Shown here one piece after another: positions 15,486-24,789 of a DNA stretch of 64,000 nucleotides. The position numbers and the translations under genes were made by a program. Numbering within the stretch: the stretch's first letter is position 1; every line of letters begins with the position of its first letter. The notes beneath the pieces were generated by a model. That model ran no database searches. It was given only the letters and a program-made list of their open reading frames with translations, and was not told the origin of the DNA. The stretch comes from Nitrospira sp. UBA2082 (lineage in GTDB: Bacteria > Nitrospirota > Nitrospiria > Nitrospirales > Nitrospiraceae). The stretch is from positions 196,203 through 260,202 of the forward strand of contig DCZO01000035.1 in NCBI GenBank assembly GCA_002331335.1, in the 5' to 3' direction.

Positions 15486-15815
15486 TCACCATTCGTAAAA
15501 GATGATGAAGACGGCGCCGACCATCATGCTGAACCCCGCCACGTAATTCCACTTCAACGGCTCTTTCAAATACAGCACCGAAAACACGCAAAACACAACG
15601 AGCGTAATGACTTCCTGAATGGTTTTCAACTGGGCCGCCGTGAATTCATAGTGGCCGATCCGATTCGCCGGTACTTGCAGGCAGTATTCAAAAAACGCGA
15701 TCCCCCAACTCGCCACAATGGCCATCCACAGAGGCGAATCTTTGTATTTGAGATGTCCATACCAGGCGAAGGTCATGAAGATATTGGAGATGGTTAAGAG
15801 AATAATCGTGTGCAT
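15486..15815 (-). CDS. DUF486 / DMT-superfamily small membrane protein
   Basis: A 109-residue protein with four predicted membrane helices: TIILLTISNIFMTFAWYGHL, LWMAIVASWGIAFFEYCLQV, VITLVVFCVFSVLYL and YVAGFSMMVGAVFIIFY. The motif CLQVPANRIGHYEFTAAQLK is typical of the DUF486 family of the drug/metabolite transporter group. The substrate is unknown. The 3' end is 8 bp from a heptad array. Confidence 0.88.
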   Translation of the reverse strand: MHTIILLTISNIFMTFAWYGHLKYKDSPLWMAIVASWGIAFFEYCLQVPANRIGHYEFTAAQLKTIQEVITLVVFCVFSVLYLKEPLKWNYVAGFSMMVGAVFIIFYEW

Positions 15816-15846
15816 GGGCCTCCTGAGAGAGGGGAAGTCATAGCAG

Positions 15847-16590
15847 TTATCGAAAGGGCTTGTTTTTTAATCCTTGCTGCTTTGCCACATAGTCAAAAAA
15901 GGAAATCGTATTGAAATGTTTTGATTCTGCCCCTAGAGGGATGTGGAATTGACTAAGAAGTTTAAGGAACACTTCTCTTGGTTTTTCACCAGACTTACAT
16001 GGCGTGATGCCATTGACCCAAAAACCCTTAGGCCAATTCACGGTCCAAGAACGCATTTCTTTCCCTGCAGAGAGTGGCACTTTGTAATCAGCAAGCAAGT
16101 GGTCCCATTCCGCATTCTGTTGTTCCTTGAGACGATCTATCAGGACAGTGGTTCGTGGCGTTGCTAAAATTCCAATCCAGTCTGCCTTGTCATACCATGC
16201 TGCGGCATCTGTGACTGCTTTGCCCAATATTGTATTTGTGGATGAATCTTCATAGAACGAACCAGCAGCGAAGGAACCACGGAACAGGATGCGCCTTCCG
16301 AGAGAATCAACAACTAGCCTTCTGAGAACAGTTACAAAAGCCTGGATATCGTTTGGCGCTGTTTCCTCAGAGTCCGACTCTTGAACCACCAACACCGTGT
16401 CATTAAAGGTATATGTCTTTATTCGTGCAGTGTTGAGATTGGCAGAAACCTGCTCTGTCTTGGCATCCAATTTCTGCATCACTACTTGTCGCGCCTTTAG
16501 GAACTCAGCAATTTCCGAGTCGTCATAATTAGCTGCGCCTAACGCGTCCAAGATTGCCACAACCCCATACTTCTTATCGGGCACCTTCAT
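15847..16590 (-). CDS. Class III nucleotidyl-cyclase-like protein, stand-alone
   Basis: A 247-residue soluble protein with a distant class III cyclase layout: metal-binding Asp in VVAILDALGAANY (D15), a second acidic site in TYTFNDTVLVVQ (D64, where cyclases have GD), RGSFAAGSFYED resembling the RxGIHxG motif (R104), and ILGKAVTDAAAWYDKADWIG resembling GxxVNxAARL. The ATG at 16590 has AAAGGA at a good distance; 16611 is an alternative. Base composition is lower in GC than the flanking genes, suggesting transfer. No partner effector, TIR or membrane gene adjoins it. It might make a cyclic nucleotide in signalling or phage defence; this is inference. Confidence 0.5.
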   Translation of the reverse strand: MKVPDKKYGVVAILDALGAANYDDSEIAEFLKARQVVMQKLDAKTEQVSANLNTARIKTYTFNDTVLVVQESDSEETAPNDIQAFVTVLRRLVVDSLGRRILFRGSFAAGSFYEDSSTNTILGKAVTDAAAWYDKADWIGILATPRTTVLIDRLKEQQNAEWDHLLADYKVPLSAGKEMRSWTVNWPKGFWVNGITPCKSGEKPREVFLKLLSQFHIPLGAESKHFNTISFFDYVAKQQGLKNKPFR

Positions 16591-16947
16591 GTCTGCTTCC
16601 TTTGACCTCATCTTGGCTCTATCACCCTAATAGTCTCGACATAACATCATCGGCTCCCCATGCGGATGATGGCCATTGGCGCCATCAGCCGCTTCTCCTT
16701 CCTATTTCCAAAAGCGGGGTGGCTTGGTCGTCCTTTACTGCGCGCATGCACCGAGCACAGCCCTTGATTTCGTCATTCGATCAATCCGAGTGCGCGGTGC
16801 GCGAGCAAGAAGGATGACTAGCCGCCCTGCCCTTCCTTTGTTCTTCGCATCATGACGACGCTCGAAAGATCCGTCTTTCTTCACTCCGTACCCGTCTAGA
16901 ACCTAACGGGGACAGGCACCACTCGACAAGCTCGTGGAGCCAGTCCC
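16591..16947. other. Intergenic region upstream of the cyclase-like gene and downstream of uvrA
   Basis: About 350 bp without a gene I can support. Short frames on either strand lack ribosome sites and family features. It must hold the promoter of the cyclase-like gene near 16600-16680. I see no convincing terminator for uvrA. Confidence 0.5.
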
Positions 16948-19455
16948 CTATACTCCTGCTTCTCTCAACACCTGCCCCGTATACGACCGCTTCGACTTCG
17001 CGATGTCTTTGGGTGGGCCTTCCGCCACGATCTCGCCGCCGCGATCCCCGCCTTCTGGACCGAGGTCGATGATCCAATCGGCGTTCTTGATGACGTCGAG
17101 ATTGTGCTCGATGACCAGGACGGTATTGCCCGCTTCGACCAGCCGATCCAGCACATCCAGCAATCGCTGGACATCGGCAAAATGCAGACCGGTCGTCGGC
17201 TCATCGAGGATGTACATCGTCCGCCCGGTCGCCCGCTTGGACAGCTCACGAGACAGTTTCACTCGTTGCGCTTCACCACCGGAGAGCGTCGTCGCCGATT
17301 GCCCCAGCTTCACATAATGCAGCCCCACATCGTGCAGCGTCTGGAGTTTGGCTTTGATCAGCGGAATGTGCTCGAAGAACTCCAGCGCATCGTCCACAGT
17401 CATGTTCAATACATCGGCGATACTCTTCCCCTTATGGAGAATTTCCAGCGTCTCCCGGTTGTAGCGCTGACCTTTACAGACCTCGCACGTCACGTAGACG
17501 TCGGGCAGGAAATGCATCTCGATCTTGATGAGCCCGTCGCCCTGGCAGGCCTCACAGCGCCCGCCTTTCACGTTGAAGCTGTACCGGCCCGGCTTATAGC
17601 CGCGGACGCGTGACTCCGGCAGGTTCGAGAAGAGATCGCGGATGTAGCCGAACAGCCCCGTATACGTGGCGGGATTCGATCTCGGCGTACGGCCGATCGG
17701 TGATTGGTCGATATCAATCACTTTGTCGAGCGCCTCGACACCCTTCAGTTCTTTGCACCCGTCGATCTTGGGTTTCTTCTGGTAGAGCATCTGCGAGAGC
17801 GAATGAAACAACACTTCCAACACCAGCGTGCTCTTGCCGGATCCCGATACGCCGGTGACACAGGTCAGCAGCCCCAAGGGAATCCTGGCCGTCACATCCT
17901 TGAGGTTGTGCTTCTGTGCGTTTACGACAGAGAGAAACCCTTTCGCCTTTCGCTGCCTTCGCGGCACAGCGACGGTCTCAATGCCGCACAAGTACCGGCC
18001 TGTCAATGAGCTCGAGTCAGCCATGACCTGCTGCGGCGTACCTTGGGCAACGACATGGCCGCCATGGGTCCCGGCGCCGGGCCCCATATCGAGGAGGTGA
18101 TCGGCCGCCATCATCGTTTCCGCGTCGTGTTCAACCACGACAACCGTGTTACCGAGGTCCCGGAGGCGGAGCAGAGTTTGCAAGAGCCGCCGATTGTCCC
18201 GCTGGTGCAACCCGATCGACGGCTCGTCGAGAATGTAGAGCACCCCGACCAGGCCGGACCCAATCTGTGTCGCCAACCGGATGCGCTGGCCTTCCCCGCC
18301 GGACAATGTGGCTGCTGCCCGGTCGAGCGTGAGATAGTCCAATCCGACGTTGACGAGAAAACCCAGCCGCTCGCGAATCTCTTTCAGAATGCGGTGCGCG
18401 ATGACCAATTCCCGGTCGGTGAACTTGAGCAAGAGGAAAAACTCCGCCGCCGCTCGGATCGACAAGCTGGTTACCTCGGCGATGGATTTTTTCTCCAGCT
18501 TGATCGCCAGACTTTCCGGCTTGAGTCTGGCCCCCCGACAGACCTCGCACACATCGAGCAGCGTGAAATCTTCCTCCTCGGCGGATCCGGGCGTCACCTG
18601 ATACCCGATGCCATCGCAGGCCGGGCACGCCCCGTGCGGGCTGTTGAAGGAAAAGATCCGGGGCTCGACTTCCGGATAACTCACGCCGCATTTGATACAG
18701 GCCAGCTTGTCGCTATACAGCCTCGTCTTCCCATCCTCAGTCAAAACCGCGACGAGCCCTCCGGCCAACTTGCTGGCGGTTTCGACGGAATCCGCCAGGC
18801 GGCGCATGAGAGATTCGCCCGGCTTCATCACCAGCCGATCGACGATAATCTCGATCGTATGTTTCTTTTGCTTGTCGAGGACGAGGTCCTCGCCAAGATC
18901 GACGATGCCGCCGTTTACGCGCGCCCGCACGTAACCGGCCTTCCGCATCTCCAGCAACTCCTTGCGATACTCTCCTTTGCGCCCCCGGATGATCGGCGCC
19001 AGGATCTGGAACTTAGCCCCTTCTGGCAAACCGGCGATTGCATCCACCATCTGCTGCACCGTCTGAGCCGCGATTTCTTCACCGCATTGAAAGCAATAGG
19101 GCCGCCCGACGCGCGCAAACAAGAGCCGGAGATAGTCGTAAATCTCCGTCACCGTGCCGACAGTAGAACGGGGGTTATGGCTGGTGCTTTTCTGTTCGAT
19201 GGAAATGGCGGGAGAAAGCCCTTCGATGGAATCGACGTCGGGCTTGCCCATCTGCTCCAGGAATTGACGTGCATAGGCCGAGAGCGATTCGACATACCGC
19301 CGCTGTCCTTCGGCATAGATCGTGTCGAACGCGAGCGAGGACTTGCCGGACCCGCTTAAGCCGGTGATCACGACCAGCTTGTCGCGCGGAATCTCGACGT
19401 CGACGTTCTTGAGATTGTGCTCCCGCGCGCCTTTGATGATGATCGAATGGCTCAT
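16948..19455 (-). CDS. uvrA: Excinuclease ABC subunit A, without insertion domain
   Basis: UvrA is the damage-sensing ATPase that loads UvrB. The ATG at 19455 (MSHSIIIKGAREHNLKNV) is the family start; the frame runs further upstream without support. Two ABC ATPase halves are complete: Walker A GLSGSGKSSLAFD and GVSGSGKSTLVLE, signatures LSGGEGQRIRLA and LSGGEAQRVKLS. Both zinc modules are intact (CIKC with CPACDG, and CEACQG with CEVCKG), and the UvrB-binding domain is present. At 835 residues it is about 105 shorter than E. coli UvrA: after CPACDGIG only about 21 residues (YQVTPGSAEEEDFTLLDV and flanks) replace the insertion domain before CEVCRGARL. Confidence 0.95.
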   Translation of the reverse strand: MSHSIIIKGAREHNLKNVDVEIPRDKLVVITGLSGSGKSSLAFDTIYAEGQRRYVESLSAYARQFLEQMGKPDVDSIEGLSPAISIEQKSTSHNPRSTVGTVTEIYDYLRLLFARVGRPYCFQCGEEIAAQTVQQMVDAIAGLPEGAKFQILAPIIRGRKGEYRKELLEMRKAGYVRARVNGGIVDLGEDLVLDKQKKHTIEIIVDRLVMKPGESLMRRLADSVETASKLAGGLVAVLTEDGKTRLYSDKLACIKCGVSYPEVEPRIFSFNSPHGACPACDGIGYQVTPGSAEEEDFTLLDVCEVCRGARLKPESLAIKLEKKSIAEVTSLSIRAAAEFFLLLKFTDRELVIAHRILKEIRERLGFLVNVGLDYLTLDRAAATLSGGEGQRIRLATQIGSGLVGVLYILDEPSIGLHQRDNRRLLQTLLRLRDLGNTVVVVEHDAETMMAADHLLDMGPGAGTHGGHVVAQGTPQQVMADSSSLTGRYLCGIETVAVPRRQRKAKGFLSVVNAQKHNLKDVTARIPLGLLTCVTGVSGSGKSTLVLEVLFHSLSQMLYQKKPKIDGCKELKGVEALDKVIDIDQSPIGRTPRSNPATYTGLFGYIRDLFSNLPESRVRGYKPGRYSFNVKGGRCEACQGDGLIKIEMHFLPDVYVTCEVCKGQRYNRETLEILHKGKSIADVLNMTVDDALEFFEHIPLIKAKLQTLHDVGLHYVKLGQSATTLSGGEAQRVKLSRELSKRATGRTMYILDEPTTGLHFADVQRLLDVLDRLVEAGNTVLVIEHNLDVIKNADWIIDLGPEGGDRGGEIVAEGPPKDIAKSKRSYTGQVLREAGV

Positions 19456-19615
19456 AGGCGCGGGATTATAGCATGGCGAGATGAACGTCCGGGCCGATGC
19501 ATATGAACCCATTCGGGTTTCGGATGGCACATGGCAACTAGGAGCCTCGCAGGGATCTACCGAGTGGTTGTTGCGAAGGATGTCGACGGGACGATGAACC
19601 ACCCGGGAGCCGGCT

Positions 19616-20809
19616 TCAGGATTTTATCGCCTGGGCAGTCAGCTCTTGCGGGTGTTCGAGGATACGCTTCAACTCCGTCAGAAACTCCGCGCCCATCACA
19701 CCATCGATGGCCCGGTGATCGCACGACAGTGTCACCTGCATGCTGCGGCCGGCTTTCACGGCGCCCGCAACGACAACCGGCACGTCCCGAACTGCACCGA
19801 CGGCGAGCGAGGCGGCTTGCGGCGGGATGAGGACGGCGAGAAAATTATCCACCCCGAACATGCCGAGATTGGAGATTGAGAAGGTGGCGCCGCTGTATTC
19901 CTGTGGTTGCAGCTGTTTCTGCTTGGCCCGCGCGATGAGAACCTGCGATTCGGCTGAGATTGTTTCCAACGTCTTGGCGCCGCAATCGCGAATAACGGGC
20001 GTGATCAGGCCGTCCTCCAACCCGACCGCCACGCCTATATCGACGCGCTCATACCGCCGGATCGCCTCGCCGGTATAGGACACGTTCAGTTCCGGATGCT
20101 TGCGGAGCGCCAGAGCCGCGGCTTTGATCAGCAGATCGGTCATCGACGGATGAGATTGCCGCTCTTTCTTGAACTGACGGCGAAACTGCTCCGCCGCTTC
20201 CATATCGATCTCTCTCGTCAGATAGAAGTGTGGTACCGGTGCTTTGCTCTGCACCGTAGCCCTGGCGATGGCTTTTCGCATTTGGGTCAGGGGCTGGTCG
20301 ATTCCAGACGGCATAGCCGACGCGGCAGGCCCTTGCGCCTTGACCACATCCTCTTCAACGATTCGTCCGCCGGGACCAGTGCCGGTCACCGTAGAGAGAT
20401 CGACCCCCCGCTCAGCGGCCAGGGCCCTGGCCCGTGGGGAGGCGATGATACGACTCCCTTCCGTCCGCATGGGTGAGGGAGCAGGCGAGGTTGCCGGTAC
20501 GGCGGCGGGCTTGGCGCTGGTCGACGCCGCGGGCATGACCGTGTCAGACAAGGCCGCCGTGATGTCTTCATCGGCCTCGCCGATGACGCCCAACAGTTTT
20601 CCAGACTCCACCGTTTCCCCGTTCTGCACGAGGATCTTCCGGAGAATACCGGAAGCAAACGCCTCAAGATCCATGACCGCTTTGTCGGTTTCGATTTCAG
20701 CCAGAACCTCTCCGGCCTGCACCGGATCTCCCTCTCGCTTCTTCCACTCGAGGAGCACGCCCTCTTCCATCGTATCCGTGAGCTTGGGCATTACAACGCG
20801 GCTTGCCAT
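19616..20809 (-). CDS. pdhC: Pyruvate dehydrogenase E2, dihydrolipoamide acetyltransferase
   Basis: Transfers the acetyl group from lipoamide to CoA at the core of the pyruvate dehydrogenase complex. The 397-residue protein has one lipoyl domain with the lipoylated Lys in IETDKAVMDLEA (about K43), a Pro/Ala/Thr linker, an E3/E1-binding domain (IIASPRARALAAERGVDL, TGPGGRIVEEDV), and the catalytic domain ending in the HxxxDG motif DHRAIDGVMGAEFL. It is last in the operon als-pdhA-pdhB-pdhC, 13 bp after pdhB. No E3 gene is in the window. Confidence 0.93.
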   Translation of the reverse strand: MASRVVMPKLTDTMEEGVLLEWKKREGDPVQAGEVLAEIETDKAVMDLEAFASGILRKILVQNGETVESGKLLGVIGEADEDITAALSDTVMPAASTSAKPAAVPATSPAPSPMRTEGSRIIASPRARALAAERGVDLSTVTGTGPGGRIVEEDVVKAQGPAASAMPSGIDQPLTQMRKAIARATVQSKAPVPHFYLTREIDMEAAEQFRRQFKKERQSHPSMTDLLIKAAALALRKHPELNVSYTGEAIRRYERVDIGVAVGLEDGLITPVIRDCGAKTLETISAESQVLIARAKQKQLQPQEYSGATFSISNLGMFGVDNFLAVLIPPQAASLAVGAVRDVPVVVAGAVKAGRSMQVTLSCDHRAIDGVMGAEFLTELKRILEHPQELTAQAIKS

Positions 20810-20822
20810 GGCTCTCCTCCCC

Positions 20823-21791
20823 TCACAGTAGCGACTTGACCGCCTCGATCACGCGCGGCAGGTCCGGAAGCGCCGCATCTTCCAGCAGACGGCAATAGGG
20901 CATGGGTACATCTTCACCGGTGACTCGCCGGATTGGACTGTCCAAATAGTCGAATGCCGTCGCGTACACGCTTTCTGCAATCTGCGCTCCCAGCCCGCAG
21001 AAATGCCAGCCTTCTTCGACGATCACCAGCCGGCCGGTCTTTTTGACCGACGTCACGATCGTCTGGAGATCCAAGGGTTTGAGCGTGCGCGGATCGATCA
21101 CTTCCGCCTCGATGCCTTCGCGGCTCAGCACCTCGGCAGCCTCCAGCGCGAGCAACAGCATCTTGGAATAGGCCACGATGGTGACATCCCGTCCCGCCCG
21201 TTTCACCTCAGCGACGCCGATCGGAATGGTGAACTCACCTTCCTGCACCTCACCTTTCGTGCCGTACAACAGCTGGGCTTCGATGAAGATGACCGGATTG
21301 GGGTCTCGGATCGCACTCTTGAGGAGGCCTTTCGCATCATGCGGCGTGGCGGGCGCGATGACTTTCAGTCCCGGCACATGGCAGAACCAGGCCTCCAGGC
21401 TTTGCGAATGCTGGGCCCCCAACTGGTGGGCGGCGCTCCCGGGGCCTCGGATGACGAGCGGCACCGACAGTTGCCCTCCGGACATATACCGGATTTTTGC
21501 GGCGTTATTGACGATCTGATCGAGAGCCACGATGCCGAAATTCATCGTCATGAGTTCGACGATCGGACATAGCCCCGCCATGGCTGCTCCGATGGCCAGG
21601 CCGGTAAAGCCGGCTTCGGTGATGGGTGTATCAATCACGCGCCGTGAACCGAAGTCCTCGACGAAACCTTTGCTGACCTTAAAGGCGCCTTGATAGTAGG
21701 CGACGTCTTCGCCGATCAGAAAGATGCGCCGGTCCCGGCGCATCTCCTCCCGCATAGCCTGATTCAGCGCTTCACGATACGACAACTCCAT
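20823..21791 (-). CDS. pdhB: Pyruvate dehydrogenase E1 component, beta subunit
   Basis: The beta half of the heterotetrameric, thiamine-diphosphate-dependent pyruvate decarboxylase. The 322-residue protein shows MELSYREALNQAMREEMRRD, the VFLIGEDVAYYQGAFKVSKG-like core (IFLIGEDVAYYQGAFKVSKG), TPITEAGFTGLAIGAAMAGL with the conserved Glu contacting TDP, and the C-terminal transketolase domain (VIDPRTLKPLDLQTI, VIVEEGWHFCG). Starts 7 bp after the pdhA stop. It could in principle serve another 2-oxo acid, but the E2 and neighbours favour pyruvate. Confidence 0.93.
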   Translation of the reverse strand: MELSYREALNQAMREEMRRDRRIFLIGEDVAYYQGAFKVSKGFVEDFGSRRVIDTPITEAGFTGLAIGAAMAGLCPIVELMTMNFGIVALDQIVNNAAKIRYMSGGQLSVPLVIRGPGSAAHQLGAQHSQSLEAWFCHVPGLKVIAPATPHDAKGLLKSAIRDPNPVIFIEAQLLYGTKGEVQEGEFTIPIGVAEVKRAGRDVTIVAYSKMLLLALEAAEVLSREGIEAEVIDPRTLKPLDLQTIVTSVKKTGRLVIVEEGWHFCGLGAQIAESVYATAFDYLDSPIRRVTGEDVPMPYCRLLEDAALPDLPRVIEAVKSLL

Positions 21792-21798
21792 GACTCAC

Positions 21799-22770
21799 CT
21801 ACTCCTGCAAGACGTCGACGTGCAGATCCGAGCGGGCCGGAAACGGACTGTCTTCTGCAAATTTCACGGCAACCCGCACGATCTCGCCGACTTCCCGTTC
21901 CAGCTGTTTGAAATCCGCCTCGCTCGCCAGCTTCTGAGCCAGCATGGTGTTTTTCAATAGGAGAAGCGGGTCGCGTTTGCGGTACTCCTCCACTTCCTCT
22001 TTGGTCCGGTAGTGGCCATGCGCCGGGTCCGCCATCGAATGGCCCATGAACCGATAGGTCGTCGCCTCGATGAACCAGGGTCCATGCCCCGCACGGACCT
22101 GCGGCACCACCCGCTGCATTGCCGCGCGGACCGCGAGCACATCCATGCCGTCCACTGACTCGGCCGTGATGCCGTAGGATCGAGCGGTCTCGGCCACGTC
22201 CGTATACAATGCGATCGCCCGCTCGGCCGGAGTGCCCATACCATAGCGATTGTTCTCGCAGATATAGATGACCGGCAGTTTCCACAAGGCAGCCAGATTG
22301 AACGCCTCGTGCGCCTGCCCGCTGGGCAGCGCCCCTTCGCCGAAAAAGCAGACCGTAACCAAGTCAAGCGATTGATACTTGTTTGCGAAGGCCAGGCCCG
22401 TTGCGAGCGGGATGTGCCCTCCGACGATGGCGTACCCGCCCATGAACCGATGTGGCAGATCGACCAGGTGCATCGATCCGCCCTTGCCTTTGCAGAGACC
22501 GGTCGCCTTGCCGAACAACTCGGCCATGACCCGGCCCGGATCGGACCCGCGCGCAAGACAATGTCCATGATCGCGATAGGCGCTGATGACGTAATCGTCC
22601 GGTCGAAGGGAGGCGACGGCGCCGACCGCGATCGCCTCCTCGCCGATGTACAAGTGAAGAAAGCCGGCAATCTTCGCAAGGGCGTACATCTCCGCCGATT
22701 TCTCTTCGAATCGACGGATCAGTAACATCTGACGATACAGCGAGTGGAGATCGGCTGTGTCCATGGTCAT
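21799..22770 (-). CDS. pdhA: Pyruvate dehydrogenase E1 component, alpha subunit
   Basis: Binds thiamine diphosphate and decarboxylates pyruvate together with PdhB. The 323-residue protein has LLIRRFEEKSAEMYALAKI, FLHLYIGEEAIAVGA, the AYRDHGHCLARG segment, and the TDP/Mg motif beginning GEGALPSGQAHEAFNLAALW and ending in NNRYGMGT. YRFMGHSMADP holds the phosphorylation-loop His. ATG 22770 has no obvious ribosome site; ATG 22764 is as likely. It lies 63 bp downstream of the acetolactate synthase gene on the same strand. Confidence 0.93.
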   Translation of the reverse strand: MTMDTADLHSLYRQMLLIRRFEEKSAEMYALAKIAGFLHLYIGEEAIAVGAVASLRPDDYVISAYRDHGHCLARGSDPGRVMAELFGKATGLCKGKGGSMHLVDLPHRFMGGYAIVGGHIPLATGLAFANKYQSLDLVTVCFFGEGALPSGQAHEAFNLAALWKLPVIYICENNRYGMGTPAERAIALYTDVAETARSYGITAESVDGMDVLAVRAAMQRVVPQVRAGHGPWFIEATTYRFMGHSMADPAHGHYRTKEEVEEYRKRDPLLLLKNTMLAQKLASEADFKQLEREVGEIVRVAVKFAEDSPFPARSDLHVDVLQE

Positions 22771-22833
22771 TCATTATGCAAGTCGGCTGATACCGACACA
22801 ACCAGAATCGTGTGCCGAGAGAGAGGAACCGGC

Positions 22834-24474
22834 TCAGTGCGGAAGGGCCTGAAGACGTTCCGTCAGGCGAAGATTCTCGGCATAATCAACCGGGCAATCG
22901 ATCACCACCGGCACGGTACTCTTCAGCGCTTCGGCGAGCATGGGCCGAAGTTCGGATTGGTCCGTCACGCGATACCCGACAGCGCCGAAACTCTGGGCAT
23001 AACGCACAAAATCGGGATTGCCGAAATCCACCGATGAAGTCCGTTGGAAACGCACCAGCTGCTTCCAACGGATCACACCGTATCCATCGTCCCGCCAGAC
23101 CAGGATGACCAGCGGTAATCCCAGACGCACCGCCGTCTCCAGCTCCTGCGAGTTCATGAGAAAACCTCCGTCGCCGGTCACCGCCACCACGCGCCGTCCG
23201 GGATACAGTAACTTTGCGGCGATCGCACCCGGCACAGCAATCCCCATCGCGGCAAAGCCATTCGCGATAATGCAGGAATTGGCAACCTCGCACGGAAACA
23301 TCCTGGCCATCCAGAGCTTATGCGCACCGACGTCACAGATCACCAGATCGTCAGGCTCAAGCACGGCGCGCAGATCCTGCACGATGTGCTGCGGTCGCAT
23401 CGGCCAAGACACCGTCACGGCCAGCTCGGCGTCGAATCCATCGACGACCGTCTTCCGGGCCTCCCGAGCCCATGGGGAATCAAACGGCATCACCTTCTCC
23501 GCGAGAAGCTCCAACGAAAGACGGAGATCCCCCAGCAGACCGACCTCGACGATGTAGTGTGCATCGACCTCTGCCGGTGACACATCAAGGTGCACGATGC
23601 GCTTCTCCCGGCGCGGGTTCCAGAGACACGGCGCGTATTCCACGAAATCATATCCCAACGCAATCACCGTGTCCGCCTGCTCCATGACCACCGAGGCGTA
23701 ATCTCGTGCTTGAAGGCCGATCGTGTACAAAGACAGCCGATCACTGTCCGGAAACACCCCTTTGGACATGAAGGTGTGGAGCACAGGAATCTGCAGGCGC
23801 CGAGCGAACTGTCGAACTGCCTCGTACGCACGACCGCGAATCACGCCATTCCCGGCAAGGATGACAGGGCGCTGTGCGGCGGCGATCGCTCGAACTGCTC
23901 GGGAAACCTGGCTGGGTGCCGGCTCAGGCGTGACCGGCGCTTGTACAAAGAGCGGCTCCATCCCGCCGGCATCGCCGAGCTCTCCATCCGCCACATCTTC
24001 CGGAAGCTCCACATGAGTCGCACCCGGCTTTTCCGCCTGCGCAATCTTGAACGCCTTTCGAATCGCTTCGGGAATGACCTCTGCTTTGGGAATCGATGCA
24101 TTCCATTTTGTGACAGGCTTGAACATCGAGATCACGTCGATGTACTGGTGCGATTCCTTATGGCGGCGATTCAATGCCGCCTGACCGGTAAGGGCAACCA
24201 GAGGAGCCCGATCCAGGTTGGCATCAACCACGCCGGTCAGCAGATTGGTCGCGCCGGGTCCCAGCGTCGCTAGGCAAACCCCCGCCTTGCCGCTCAGTCG
24301 CCCATAGACGTCGGCCATGAAGGCCGCCCCCTGTTCATGCCGCGTCTCGATAAAGCGAATGCGGGAATCGAGGAAGGCATCCATCAGTTCCAGCGTTTCC
24401 TCGCCGGGCAGGCCAAAGACAAGCTGGACACCTTCATTTTCCAAACATCGAACCAGCAGTTCTGCCGCCTTCAT
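22834..24474 (-). CDS. Acetolactate synthase-type TPP enzyme
   Basis: A 546-residue thiamine-diphosphate enzyme most like catabolic acetolactate synthases (AlsS/BudB), which join two pyruvates. Features: catalytic Glu in IETRHEQGAAFMADVYGR, FAD/middle domain AAAQRPVILAGNGVIRG, and the TDP motif VTGDGGFLMNSQELETAVRL followed by WRDDGYGVIRW. The ATG at 24474 follows AAGGAGG at 5 nt; a longer frame to 24495 has no ribosome site. No small regulatory subunit gene follows, which favours the catabolic type. Placement ahead of pdhABC suggests shared control of pyruvate use. Confidence 0.85.
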   Translation of the reverse strand: MKAAELLVRCLENEGVQLVFGLPGEETLELMDAFLDSRIRFIETRHEQGAAFMADVYGRLSGKAGVCLATLGPGATNLLTGVVDANLDRAPLVALTGQAALNRRHKESHQYIDVISMFKPVTKWNASIPKAEVIPEAIRKAFKIAQAEKPGATHVELPEDVADGELGDAGGMEPLFVQAPVTPEPAPSQVSRAVRAIAAAQRPVILAGNGVIRGRAYEAVRQFARRLQIPVLHTFMSKGVFPDSDRLSLYTIGLQARDYASVVMEQADTVIALGYDFVEYAPCLWNPRREKRIVHLDVSPAEVDAHYIVEVGLLGDLRLSLELLAEKVMPFDSPWAREARKTVVDGFDAELAVTVSWPMRPQHIVQDLRAVLEPDDLVICDVGAHKLWMARMFPCEVANSCIIANGFAAMGIAVPGAIAAKLLYPGRRVVAVTGDGGFLMNSQELETAVRLGLPLVILVWRDDGYGVIRWKQLVRFQRTSSVDFGNPDFVRYAQSFGAVGYRVTDQSELRPMLAEALKSTVPVVIDCPVDYAENLRLTERLQALPH

Positions 24475-24789
24475 GGGAACCTCCTTGGGCATCACCTGCC
24501 GCGTGTGTTCGCGCCGGCCTGAATCGCAGTCCTGTTACAATAAAACTCCAAACTTGCAACGATTGTATCAAGCAGGTGCGGCTGACGAACAGACCGATAG
24601 TGAGGCGAGCTGGACCAGCACCGTAGCATTTCTCCCGAACGGGAAACGGTCAAAAGTGCGCGCTATTCCATTGGGTCCGTGAGCCTGGACCCTTTAGTTG
24701 GGAAATTCGTATGCCGGGGCATAACCGAATTCAAACTGACCCATTACCCAGCTTGACACCGCCTGGAACCAGGTGCTACCACCATCGGC
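24475..24789. other. Divergent intergenic region, acetolactate synthase and ubiE
   Basis: About 315 bp between two divergent genes, so it must carry both promoters. I see no gene, hairpin or operator I can defend. The stretch 24535-24575 (TACAATAAAACTCC, then TTGCAACGATTG) is AT-rich and is a plausible promoter area for the minus-strand operon. Confidence 0.4.

Noticed and set aside
15847..16590. Calling the cyclase-like gene a Pycsar defence system
   Set aside because: No effector gene beside it and the cyclase motifs are weak.
18043..19359. Long open frame (438 codons) antisense to uvrA
   Set aside because: It mirrors the codon structure of uvrA, has no ribosome site and no family motif; uvrA on the other strand is certain.
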